Origin: Terriglobia bacterium | Lineage (GTDB): Bacteria > Acidobacteriota > Terriglobia > Terriglobales > Acidobacteriaceae | Assembly (NCBI GenBank): GCA_020072645.1 | Contig: JAIQGK010000017.1 | Location: 62,001 to 126,000, forward strand | Length of the DNA stretch: 64,000 nt | Direction: 5' to 3' | Shown here: piece after piece, positions 1-7,655 of the stretch | How positions within the stretch are numbered: position 1 is the first letter of the stretch | Layout of the letters: each line of letters starts with the position of its first letter | Translations under genes and position numbers: made by a program | Notes under the pieces: model-generated | What the model was told of the DNA's origin: nothing | The model's input: only the letters and a program-made list of their open reading frames with translations | Databases searched by the model: none

Positions 1-647
1 TGTTGCCAGCCATTTACTACAAAGGTCTGATTGGCGGGAGAGGGATCGCCGTGTACATCGCGTGCCTGGAAGATAAAGACGGACATTTTGTGTTGCCGCA
101 CCTGATACACCAGCTCCGCGCCGGGAGCGTGTTGCGCGTAGATCAATTTGCCGCCGATTAAAGTGAACGGCGAGTCTTTGGCAAGCTCTGGCGGATTGAA
201 CGTGAACGGAAGCTTTCCCTGAAACCATGGCTTCACCATGTGCTTGTCGCTGGAAACCACATCCACCGGATTAACGCTGGCCAGCATGATCACATGCTGA
301 TCAATTAATTGCGCAAGTGTGGCGTTGGATGCCGAGGGACGCGAGATCCAGGCGAATGCAACAATGGCCAACAAGACCGCAGACGCTGCTAGTGCGCTGG
401 CTTTCAGCCACAAGCCTGTACTTTTCTTCGGCCGCATTTGCCGATGTATGCTGGCATAAAGTTCCGGCGGCGCTGTGAAGCGTTTGCCGGCCAGGCGGAC
501 AGCTTTCTTCAGCGCCTGCTGTTCCACCACTGCCGCGGAGCAATCGGCACAGCTTTGCAGATGGTCGCCGATGGCCTGCTCTTCGCGTGGCTCCAGCTCG
601 CCATCCACATATAGCCCGATTTTTTCCCGCCATTCGCAGTTTGTCAC
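1..647 (-). CDS. Anti-sigma factor with zinc-binding N-terminus (partial, runs off the left edge)
   Basis: I read this frame from a GTG at 645-647 that overlaps the TGA of the upstream sigma-factor gene, so the two are translationally coupled. The first residues are VTNCEWREKIGLYVDGELEP, followed by a GDHLQSCADC stretch: the HxxxCxxC zinc site of the ZAS/anti-sigma fold at about residues 29-36. A hydrophobic segment at about residues 80-98 (ASALAASAVLLAIVAFAWI) makes it a single-pass membrane protein with a large extracytoplasmic domain. It should hold the adjacent ECF sigma factor inactive at the membrane until a signal arrives; that role is inferred from the family and the gene pair. At least 215 codons are present and the C-terminus is missing. 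Confidence 0.85.
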   Translation of the reverse strand, partial: MTNCEWREKIGLYVDGELEPREEQAIGDHLQSCADCSAAVVEQQALKKAVRLAGKRFTAPPELYASIHRQMRPKKSTGLWLKASALAASAVLLAIVAFAWISRPSASNATLAQLIDQHVIMLASVNPVDVVSSDKHMVKPWFQGKLPFTFNPPELAKDSPFTLIGGKLIYAQHAPGAELVYQVRQHKMSVFIFQARDVHGDPSPANQTFVVNGWQ

Positions 648-1216
648 TTTACACCTACAGTCCTGCTGCCGCCCAACGTCAGCACAATGTGCTCGCGCAC
701 CTGTTTTCTTGCCCGCGCCAACCGAGACATCACCGTGCCAATCGGTATGTCCAGCGCTTCCGCGATTTCCTGATACTTCATTTCTTCCAGATCGGCCAGC
801 AGAATCACTTCCTGAAATGCGGGAGCCAGCTGTGCAATTGCGGACTGTACCAGCTCGGTATTCGCGCGCCGTATCAGCGCGATCTCCGGAGTTTCCTGGC
901 TGATGGAAATCTCGGCCACGCCTTCTTCATCTTCCTGCTGCGTGTTGCGCCGCTCCAGCCCTGTCCTGCTGGTCAGGAACGTATTGCGCAGGATCCGAAA
1001 CATCCATGCCCGAAAATTTGTGCCTTCGCGGAACGACGAGAAGCCTTTCAAGGACTTCAAGAACGTTTCCTGCACCAGGTCGCGGGCTTCGTCGGGGTCA
1101 CCGCATAGCCATCGGGCAAAGTTATACAGCCCGTCCAGCAGCGGAATCGCCAGTTTTTCGAAGTCCTTATTTTCCAGGCCGCTCACATTCCCTCGCGCAA
1201 CAACGGTGGCGGCCAT
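644..1216 (-). CDS. ECF-type RNA polymerase sigma factor
   Basis: A 190-residue protein with the two ECF sigma domains. Region 2 (about 25-90) carries the DARDLVQETFLK-like core helix and the FRAWMFRILRNTF promoter-melting helix. Region 4 (about 120-175) has the typical FQEVILLADLEEMKYQEIAEALDIPIGTVMSRLARARKQ helix-turn-helix pattern (key residues E, Y, EIA, GTV, SRLxRAR). The start ATG is preceded by GGAGAG. The gene is followed by its membrane anti-sigma factor with a 4-base overlap and preceded by the DUF2231 and cupredoxin genes on the same strand. It probably controls this operon in response to envelope or metal/redox stress (inference). Confidence 0.93.
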   Translation of the reverse strand: MAATVVARGNVSGLENKDFEKLAIPLLDGLYNFARWLCGDPDEARDLVQETFLKSLKGFSSFREGTNFRAWMFRILRNTFLTSRTGLERRNTQQEDEEGVAEISISQETPEIALIRRANTELVQSAIAQLAPAFQEVILLADLEEMKYQEIAEALDIPIGTVMSRLARARKQVREHIVLTLGGSRTVGVK

Positions 1217-1306
1217 GATTTTACTCTCCTTCGTGAACGTTTCCTGTCTGAAATGCTTCTGTGCTTATCGAGACGGCAAGCCCCTTGCTGCGTCATTCGA
1301 GTTCCT

Positions 1307-1753
1307 TCACACCCCAGCATTAACGCCGCTCAGGAATCCGCCGAGATGAGCAGTGAGGGCCACTACGCCAGCCGCCGCCATCTCCAAAGGGAACCGATAC
1401 ATGGGCAGCGTGCGTTCCGGTTTGCGGCCGCGAAAATGTACCCACCATACCAGCCAGATGAATAGAGTCGATCCCAATCCCAGCAGCAAGTGCAGCAGCA
1501 GAGTGCCTTTCAGTTTTTGACCCTCAAGCTGCCAGTGCCACGCCATTAAACCCGTGGCAACCGCCAGAACGGACGAAACGGCGGCCACCGTCAGGTTGTA
1601 ATAAGCCACTGCCGCGAATGCAGCCTTGCTACACCACTGCGCCGCGATATCAAAAGCGACGCTCACCAGGAACAACGCGATAGGGAAGTGAATCAGCACA
1701 ACGTGCTGAGCGTGGCGGGCCAGCAGGGCCGATTTCAGGTCAAAGGGGTTCAT
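1307..1753 (-). CDS. DUF2231-type integral membrane protein
   Basis: A 148-residue protein with four predicted membrane helices (about 18-36, 45-68, 84-104 and 122-142) and the N-terminal HxxxLIHFPIAL-like motif typical of DUF2231 proteins. The ATG directly follows the TAA of the cupredoxin gene. DUF2231 proteins have no established biochemical role; in several soil bacteria they lie next to cupredoxins or ECF sigma genes, and a redox or heme-related membrane function has been suggested. The pairing with a secreted copper protein here is the best clue to its role. Confidence 0.8.
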   Translation of the reverse strand: MNPFDLKSALLARHAQHVVLIHFPIALFLVSVAFDIAAQWCSKAAFAAVAYYNLTVAAVSSVLAVATGLMAWHWQLEGQKLKGTLLLHLLLGLGSTLFIWLVWWVHFRGRKPERTLPMYRFPLEMAAAGVVALTAHLGGFLSGVNAGV

Positions 1754-2104
1754 TTACTGCACCACAATCTTGCCGGTCATCTTGGGATGGATCGAGCAAA
1801 AGTATGTATAAGTGCCTGGCTGGGTAAATGTGTAGGTAAAAGTCTCATCCGTATCCAGCGCCTTGGATTTGAAGCTTTTGTCATCGCTCACAACGTTGTG
1901 AGGAATGTCATCCTGATTGGTCCAGCGGATCGTGCTGCCCACCGGCACCGTCACAGGATTTGGTGAAAAAACAAAGTTGTCGATTTTAACCTGTGTCGCG
2001 GCCTTGTCTTCCATCGTCGCGCCAAAAGTCGTGGACCGGCCCGCCATCATGATGATCAAGATGGCGAGCGTCGCAAAACCCAATGTTAAAACTGTTCTTT
2101 TCAT
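1754..2104 (-). CDS. Secreted cupredoxin (plastocyanin/amicyanin-like)
   Basis: A 116-residue protein. Residues 1 to about 28 are a signal peptide. The mature part is a compact blue-copper beta-barrel with all four type 1 copper ligands visible: a His in the IPHNVV segment and the Cys, His and Met of the C-terminal YFCSIHPKMTG loop. It should carry single electrons or bind copper in the periplasm. It is sandwiched between a calcineurin-like phosphoesterase and a DUF2231 membrane protein in one operon that ends with a sigma/anti-sigma pair, so it is likely part of that regulator's output. Confidence 0.9.
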   Translation of the reverse strand: MKRTVLTLGFATLAILIIMMAGRSTTFGATMEDKAATQVKIDNFVFSPNPVTVPVGSTIRWTNQDDIPHNVVSDDKSFKSKALDTDETFTYTFTQPGTYTYFCSIHPKMTGKIVVQ

Positions 2105-2139
2105 GACTTGCTACTCTCCGTTTTTGTGTGTCGGGAAAT

Positions 2140-3108
2140 TTATTCCAAGGTCGAATCGGTCACGCCCAGCGCGTGCTTGCCCTGGACATAGTTCACATCG
2201 CGGATGCCCAGCAAACTGCGCAGTTGTTCCGCCGGAACTTTCATTGGCCCTGGTGAAGGCGCTTCTCCCGGTTTGGGTTGAGGAAACGCCGTGGACGCCG
2301 CGGTATGAAATGTCACGTTGCCTTCCACCTTTTGCATGGTCTGGTGGATGTGGCCGTTCAGCACCGTGACCGATCCAAATTTCTTGAGATAGCCCAGCGC
2401 CTGCGCGCTGTCGTCGGTTCCCCAGCCCCACTCCGGATAAACGCTCCACAGCGGGATGTGCGCGAACACAACAATCGGCGTGCTCTTGGAAAGATGTTTT
2501 ACTTCGCTTTCCATCCATTCCAGTTGCTCAGTGCCCAGGCTGCCCAGTCCTCCGGCTTTCAGGTTCATCACGTTCACCAGCCCGATGAAATGAACGCCCT
2601 TCTGGTCAAAGCTGTACCAGCCCGCTCCCTTGGCGTTCTTGCCGTAGCGCTCAAGATATTGTTTGCCATCGTCGCCGATGACGTCGTGCTCGCCGGGCAC
2701 ATAAAAGACATCTTTGGCGCTGGCGCTTTTCAGCAGTTGGTCAACGCCATCAAATTCTTCCGGCTTGGAAAGATGCGTGATGTCGCCGGTGTGAAGAATG
2801 AAGCTCGGTTGCGTCGGCAATGCGTTGATCTTGTCGATCGCCGCTTTCAAAGTTCCTGCAACATCAGTGTTGGCAGGCTTGTTGAACCCCATGTGGCTGT
2901 CACTGATCTGGACAAAGCTCAGTTCGCCTTTCATCTCCTTGGCGCTGCGCCCGGCGAGCCCGCTCAGGCTGTAAGACTTGAGCACGCCGCCTTGCATCAC
3001 GCAAAAGGCCCCAGTGCCGGCCCATGCCATGCACTTTAAAAAGCCGCGGCGATCAATGCCGTCATGGTTGTGGTCATGCAGAATTTCGTCTTTCGTTTTG
3101 TCCGCCAT
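2140..3108 (-). CDS. Tat-exported calcineurin-like metallophosphoesterase
   Basis: A 322-residue protein from the ATG at 3106-3108. I chose this start because a GGAGG lies 5 bases upstream; an in-frame ATG at 3165 would add 19 residues and has no such site. A twin-arginine signal (DRRGFLK, about 18-24) precedes a hydrophobic stretch, so it is exported folded. The dimetal phosphoesterase motifs follow in order: ISDSHMG, HTGDITHL, PGEHDVIG, FAHIPLW and NGHIHQ, supplying the Asp, His and Asn metal ligands. The substrate is unknown. It is the first gene of the operon that continues with the cupredoxin, 35 bases downstream. Confidence 0.88.
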   Translation of the reverse strand: MADKTKDEILHDHNHDGIDRRGFLKCMAWAGTGAFCVMQGGVLKSYSLSGLAGRSAKEMKGELSFVQISDSHMGFNKPANTDVAGTLKAAIDKINALPTQPSFILHTGDITHLSKPEEFDGVDQLLKSASAKDVFYVPGEHDVIGDDGKQYLERYGKNAKGAGWYSFDQKGVHFIGLVNVMNLKAGGLGSLGTEQLEWMESEVKHLSKSTPIVVFAHIPLWSVYPEWGWGTDDSAQALGYLKKFGSVTVLNGHIHQTMQKVEGNVTFHTAASTAFPQPKPGEAPSPGPMKVPAEQLRSLLGIRDVNYVQGKHALGVTDSTLE

Positions 3109-3339
3109 TGCTTCCTCCTGTTGGAGTTTCGCGCCGCTCTTGGCTGTCGCGCTTATCTCACTCATTCAAACTGAGTAGGGAAGGAAATATTCCCGGCAAG
3201 CAAGAAAACAATTCTTAACCCTTTGCGCTTCCATTTATGTGTTTTATCTAATTAAAGGCAAATCGCTTCTAAGCAGTGATCGTCTGCAGTGAAATGCATC
3301 CAACCTGTTATGCTGCGGAATGCCGCAGGGAGGGACCTA

Positions 3340-4242
3340 TTGTCAGTCGGCAGCCAAGCCAGGAATAGATTGGTGGCAATTGCGATCATCGCATTGTCCT
3401 GGCAAGCCAGCGCCGTTGCCCAAACCGCCGTGAAGCCGACCATCAGCGCGCAAACGCAAAATCTAGATGCGCTTCTGGATCAAAGTTATAACGCCATGTA
3501 CAACTTGCGTTTCGATGAAGCGATGCGCCTGGCTGAATCCGCAAAACGCATGGCCAATGACGATCCTGTTCCATGGGTGGCGCAGGCTTGCGCTGCGCTC
3601 TTCCGTGAATTCGATCATCTGCATATTCTGCGCAGCGAACTCTTTGCCGCCGATGACAAATTCGCCGACGGGCCGCCATTCACCTGGGACCCGCAACGCC
3701 GCAAGGACTTTGACACTGCGCTGGCCGGAGCAGAAAAGCTGGCCCAGGAGCGCCTGAAGGAGAGCAAAGACGATCCGAGAGCTTTGTTCGCTTTAACGCT
3801 CGCCACAGGATTGCGCGCCGACGATGCCGCTCTCATCGCCAAGAAAAAATTCAGCGCGCTTTCTTACACCAAATCCGCAAACGGCTATGCTGAGCGACTG
3901 CTGGCTATCTCGCCTGACTATTACGACGCTTACATCGCCACTGGCATGGGCAAATACATCATCGGAGGCAAGGCCGCTCCGGTCCGGTGGATGCTGCGCC
4001 TGGGCGGGCTCAAAGGTGATCAGGAAGAGGGCGTAAAGGAACTGACGCTCGTGGCAGATCATGGCCGTTTTCTCATGCCTTTTGCCCGCATCCTGCTTGC
4101 ATTCGACGATCTTCGCCATAAGAACACCGCTGCCGCCCGCAAAAAGCTTGAGTGGCTCCGCGAACACTTTCCCAATAACCCGCTCTTTTTGCAGGAAATT
4201 GCCAAATTGGACCATCCTGCCGCCGGCCCCGGCCAGAACTAA
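3340..4242 (+). CDS. Secreted TPR-like hypothetical protein, first of a tandem pair
   Basis: The TTG at 3340-3342 is the best start: it follows an AGGGAGG site and gives a clean signal peptide (MSVGSQARNRLVAIAIIALS, cleavage after AVAQ). The reading frame stays open up to an ATG at 3289. The 300-residue product has helical, TPR-like segments (LDQSYNAMYNLRFDEAMRLAESAKRMA near residue 50; a DDPRALFALTLATGL segment near 150) and no catalytic motif I recognise. The next gene encodes a close paralog of the same length, also with a TTG start. Periplasmic or outer-membrane scaffolding is possible; the function is unknown. Confidence 0.85.
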   Translation: MSVGSQARNRLVAIAIIALSWQASAVAQTAVKPTISAQTQNLDALLDQSYNAMYNLRFDEAMRLAESAKRMANDDPVPWVAQACAALFREFDHLHILRSELFAADDKFADGPPFTWDPQRRKDFDTALAGAEKLAQERLKESKDDPRALFALTLATGLRADDAALIAKKKFSALSYTKSANGYAERLLAISPDYYDAYIATGMGKYIIGGKAAPVRWMLRLGGLKGDQEEGVKELTLVADHGRFLMPFARILLAFDDLRHKNTAAARKKLEWLREHFPNNPLFLQEIAKLDHPAAGPGQN

Positions 4243-4417
4243 TCGGCAATTCTCATTTACAATAAAAACATCCCAGATTGAACAACCTGCCCCGAACATT
4301 GCCCCCTGAAAGGTGCATTTGTTGGTGCATCTGCGGGGACATATCCTTTCGTACATCGGCAAAGCCCACGCGACCTGTTAGCATGCCGATAGGCTGAAGG
4401 ACCTTTGGAGAGTATCT

Positions 4418-5314
4418 TTGGAACCCAGAAAACCCTTGCAAACTGCTGCTTTCCTGATCCTTGTCATGCTGGCCCTTGTGGCCGGTGCATCGGCGCAACT
4501 TCAGCAAGTGGCCTCTAAATCACCGACCGTTGAAGAAAAGCTGGCCCAGTCTTACCACGCCATGTATGATCTGAAATTTCAGGACGCCTTCAAGGCTGCC
4601 GATGAAGCCAAAGCCGTTGCTCAGGACGATCCCTTGCCTTATGTGGCGCAGGCCTGGGTAGCGTTCTTCCGCGAGCTCGACCGGCTGCACATTCTCCGCA
4701 GTGAGCTCTTTGCCACCGACGATAGCTACAACTCCCGCGATGCCTACTCATGGGACGCCGGCAACAAGAAAATTTTCGATAGCAGCCTTGACCAGGCGGA
4801 AAAGCTGGCCCAGGACAGGTTGAACCGCAACCAGAATGATGCCCGCGCGCTGCTGGCGCTTTCACTCATCAACGGCCTTCATGGCGATGATTTTGGGATC
4901 TTTACCAAGAAAGACCTCAAGGCTATCTCCTATATAAAGACCGCCACAACGTATGCTGAGAAACTGCTGGCCCAGTCCCCGGATTCCTATGACGCTTATG
5001 TCGCCACTGGAATGGGCAAAGTGATTGTGGCGCGTAAATCCGCTCCGGTGCGCTGGGTGCTTCGTCTGGGAGGACTCAAGGGCGATGAAGGCGAAGGCGT
5101 AAAGGAACTAACGCTGGCCGCAGACCACGCCCACTATCTTGCTCCGTTTGCCCGCCTGCTGGTGGTGTTTGAGGACGTGCGCTTCAAGAACACTGATGAC
5201 GCGCGCCGCAAGCTGGAAGCGCTGCATCAGCAGTTCCCCAACAATCATCTTTTTCAGGATGAGCTTGAGAAACTGGGCCGCACGTCAGCGCAACTGGTCC
5301 GCCAAGGCAACTGA
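4418..5314 (+). CDS. Secreted TPR-like hypothetical protein, second of a tandem pair
   Basis: A 298-residue paralog of the gene just upstream, alignable over its whole length. Shared blocks include LAQSY(H/N)AMYDL, DRLHILRSELFA(T/A)DD, RLxxxxxDARALLALSL, DSYDAYVATGMGK and APVRWxLRLGGLKGD. It starts at a TTG with GGAG seven bases upstream and opens with a signal peptide ending near AGASAQ. The last 30 bases overlap, convergently, the end of the DUF1223 gene on the other strand. Strict conservation of the YxAYxATGMGK and RLGGLKG blocks between the copies suggests a binding surface. The role is unknown. Confidence 0.86.
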   Translation: MEPRKPLQTAAFLILVMLALVAGASAQLQQVASKSPTVEEKLAQSYHAMYDLKFQDAFKAADEAKAVAQDDPLPYVAQAWVAFFRELDRLHILRSELFATDDSYNSRDAYSWDAGNKKIFDSSLDQAEKLAQDRLNRNQNDARALLALSLINGLHGDDFGIFTKKDLKAISYIKTATTYAEKLLAQSPDSYDAYVATGMGKVIVARKSAPVRWVLRLGGLKGDEGEGVKELTLAADHAHYLAPFARLLVVFEDVRFKNTDDARRKLEALHQQFPNNHLFQDELEKLGRTSAQLVRQGN

Positions 5315-6058
5315 AGCCGCTCCTTCAATCTTTCCGCTGGGCCCTTGCTGCACAAACACCACCGCATGCAGGTCGTTTCGCTTCCAGTCTTTTTCCAGCT
5401 TGAGCGGCACCGTGGTTTCCATCGTGCCGTTGTGCAGCATGCCCACCTCTTTCAACTCGCGGACGACAGCCGCATGATGCAGTGTGCGTCCACCGTTCTC
5501 GCCCGCGCCTACTCGAGTCGTAAGGTTGTCCTCAGTGATCGCCAGCATAACCAAAGCGTTGCCCGATGATGCAGGACCTTTGACCTGAATGGTCAATTGG
5601 TCCGCTCCGGCTGGAGCGATTTTTACCTGTGCAGTTTCCAGTTGGCTGGCCTGCTGCCGGATCGTGCGTTGCGCCTGTCCGGCATCATTGCCCACAAATT
5701 CCACTCCGCCATCCACCACCATCTCAGGCGTGTATGGGCCGTCCACTTTCAGCGATCGGGTGTACTGCTCCTGCCGCTGCGTAAACTCCGCCGAGGAGAA
5801 CCGGTCTTTCCATCCCAGTGAATTCCAGTAATCCACATGGAACCCCAGTGGGATCACCTGGATGTTTTTGGCGGAAAGGTCCTGGCGCAAACGCCCCAGC
5901 AACTCATCCGCCGGCGGACAACTGGAACATCCTTCTGAAGTGAATAGCTCCACCACCACAGCCCTGCGTGGCACGCCGGGCTCCGTCGTCTTAGCGACGA
6001 CAATTGAGACACAGACTGCTGCAGTCACCAGAATTGCCACTGCCAAAGTTCGTCCCAT
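5285..6058 (-). CDS. Secreted DUF1223 thioredoxin-fold protein
   Basis: A 257-residue protein from ATG 6058; a TTG three codons upstream is an alternative. It opens with a signal peptide (RTLAVAILVTAAVCVSIVVA). The VVELFTSEGCSSCPPADELL block near residues 37-55 is the DUF1223 hallmark, a thioredoxin-like CxxC pocket, and is followed by GFHVDYWNSLGWKDRFSS and the YTPEMVVDG block, also conserved in the family. DUF1223 proteins are periplasmic and presumed to handle thiols or bind a ligand through the CxxC; no enzyme activity is established. The 3' end overlaps the convergent TPR-like gene by 30 bases. Confidence 0.88.
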   Translation of the reverse strand: MGRTLAVAILVTAAVCVSIVVAKTTEPGVPRRAVVVELFTSEGCSSCPPADELLGRLRQDLSAKNIQVIPLGFHVDYWNSLGWKDRFSSAEFTQRQEQYTRSLKVDGPYTPEMVVDGGVEFVGNDAGQAQRTIRQQASQLETAQVKIAPAGADQLTIQVKGPASSGNALVMLAITEDNLTTRVGAGENGGRTLHHAAVVRELKEVGMLHNGTMETTVPLKLEKDWKRNDLHAVVFVQQGPSGKIEGAASVALADQLR

Positions 6059-6471
6059 GCTTATCAAGATGCACCACTTTCTTTTTCGTTTCCAGCCGTA
6101 CCCAACGTACGTTCAAATCGAGTGCTATAGATTTTACGCTTTAGTAAATTTTTTTCATGCCCCCACCCCCTAAGGCACTTTTGTTGCAAACAAAAGATAA
6201 AAGTGCAATTCGAAAGGACTGTCAAAAGGCTGTTGAAGTCGTTTTTTCGCGTTCAATCGGCCCCAAACCCGTATCAACTTTTTTCATCGTCCCGATTGCC
6301 GATTTTACTCTTTGATTAACAGCTCTGCCGCTTCAGTTCGGGGGTATTGGCCTTGCTTTCAACAGCTCTTTTTGCCAAAGAACCTTGGAACCTGAAATCC
6401 GCCTGAGCGGCTGAGATCAGCGCGCCTATCAAGAGTGGAGTCTCACGCCCAGGTGAGGTCTATTGCCAAGC
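6059..6471. other. Intergenic region with a nested inverted repeat
   Basis: I see no coding potential here. At 6175-6206 lies GCACTTTT ... AAAAGTGC (8-bp arms), with a tighter palindrome TTTTGTT-GCA-AACAAAA nested inside at 6179-6195. It sits about 120 bases upstream of the DUF1223 start and could be an operator or a factor-dependent terminator of the upstream udgX transcript; there is no clear run of T after the stem on the minus strand. The rest is AT-rich spacer. Confidence 0.4.
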
Positions 6472-7119
6472 CTATGCGGCGCGTCTTTTTTGAATTTGAT
6501 TTGCGACTGTCTTCAGATCGGCCACAAACTTACGCATTTCTTCATGCCGGGAGTCGTCGTCGGGAGCACGCAGAATTGATGAAGGATGAACGGTCGCCAT
6601 CACCAGCGGCGCAATGTTCGATTGCACCCACTGCCCACGCTGCCTGGTTACGCGAAACTGGTTTCCCAGCACGCCTTGTGCGGCAGTGGCGCCCAGCAGC
6701 ACCACCACTTCAGGCTTAACCACATTGATTTCGGCTTGCAGCCAGGGACGGCATGCGCTTATCTCCAGAGCATTGGGCTTCTTGTGCAAGCGGCGTTTGC
6801 CGCGCGGTTCCCATTTGAAATGCTTTACGATGTTGGTTACGTAAACGTCCTTGCGTTCGATTCCGGAGGCGGCCAACGCCTTGTCCAGAACAATGCCCGC
6901 TGGCCCCACAAATGGCTTACCCTGCAAATCTTCTTTGTCGCCGGGCTGTTCTCCCACCATCATCACCCGGGCGTTTGCGCGTCCTTCGCCAAAGACAGTC
7001 TGCGTGCCCATCTTCCACAGGTCGCACGCTTTGCAGCCCGCTGCAGCGATGCGCAGAGCAGGCAGAGTGTGCTTCTCCGGGATGGGTGCGGCAGAGACGC
7101 GATTTGAACGTTTGGTCAT
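6472..7119 (-). CDS. udgX: UdgX-type uracil-DNA-binding glycosylase
   Basis: A 215-residue member of the family 4/5-like uracil-DNA glycosylases. It has four N-terminal-half [4Fe-4S] cluster ligands in part (GCKACDLW near 28-35), motif A GEQPGDKEDLQGKPFVGPAG, and the C-terminal HPSSILR loop. The distinctive piece is KRRLHKKP near residue 107, matching the KRRIH insertion that defines UdgX. In characterised UdgX (Mycobacterium smegmatis) the His of this loop becomes covalently joined to the abasic deoxyribose after uracil excision, so the protein stays fixed on DNA. Here Ile is Leu, but the Lys-Arg-Arg and His are kept. It stands alone on the minus strand. Confidence 0.9.
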   Translation of the reverse strand: MTKRSNRVSAAPIPEKHTLPALRIAAAGCKACDLWKMGTQTVFGEGRANARVMMVGEQPGDKEDLQGKPFVGPAGIVLDKALAASGIERKDVYVTNIVKHFKWEPRGKRRLHKKPNALEISACRPWLQAEINVVKPEVVVLLGATAAQGVLGNQFRVTRQRGQWVQSNIAPLVMATVHPSSILRAPDDDSRHEEMRKFVADLKTVANQIQKRRAA

Positions 7120-7216
7120 GTTAATTTTGATGCGTTCACGGCAACGCTGGGCGGCTTCGTTCGTTTCTTAGCCGTCATATAAACTGATCAGCGAGACTCG
7201 AGCCAAGGCAGGCGGC

Positions 7217-7630
7217 ATGAAATTTCATACAGAATATCTCACCTTTAACACCAAGAAGCATCGCGAATACATCCACATTACGCCGCAGGTAGAAAAAATT
7301 GTGCATGCCAGCGGCGTGACGAACGGCATGGCTTTGGTTTCCGCCATGCATATTACAGCCGGCGTTTATGTGAATGACGACGAACGAGGATTGATCCATG
7401 ACATCGACAAATGGCTGGAGCAGCTTGCGCCATTCAATGAAGCGTACCTGCACCATGAAACCGGGGAGGACAATGGCGACTCACACCTGAAGGCGCTGCT
7501 CATACACCACCAGGTAATTCTTCCGGTGACCAACGGCAGATTGCTGTTAGGGACGTGGCAGCGGGTTTTCTACGCGGAATTCGACGGCCAGCGCTCTAAA
7601 CGAGTGGTGGTCGTCGTGATGGGAGAATAA
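7217..7630 (+). CDS. YjbQ/UPF0047 family protein
   Basis: A 137-residue protein with the whole UPF0047 signature: [16 protein letters not shown] near residues 43-57, and the [31 protein letters not shown] and RVVVVVMGE blocks at the C-terminus. Conserved His and Asp/Glu residues of the family are present ([17 protein letters not shown]). Escherichia coli YjbQ has weak thiamin-phosphate-synthase activity when overproduced, but its real cellular role is not settled. It is transcribed divergently from udgX and stands as a single gene. Confidence 0.93.
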   Translation: MKFHTEYLTFNTKKHREYIHITPQVEKIVHASGVTNGMALVSAMHITAGVYVNDDERGLIHDIDKWLEQLAPFNEAYLHHETGEDNGDSHLKALLIHHQVILPVTNGRLLLGTWQRVFYAEFDGQRSKRVVVVVMGE

Positions 7631-7655
7631 TCAATCCGCAAAATTTGCCGGCGAT

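Noticed and set aside
301-633. A 110-codon minus-strand frame inside the anti-sigma gene
   Set aside because: It is a shadow in another frame; the frame coupled to the sigma gene by GTGA encodes the zinc motif and membrane helix.
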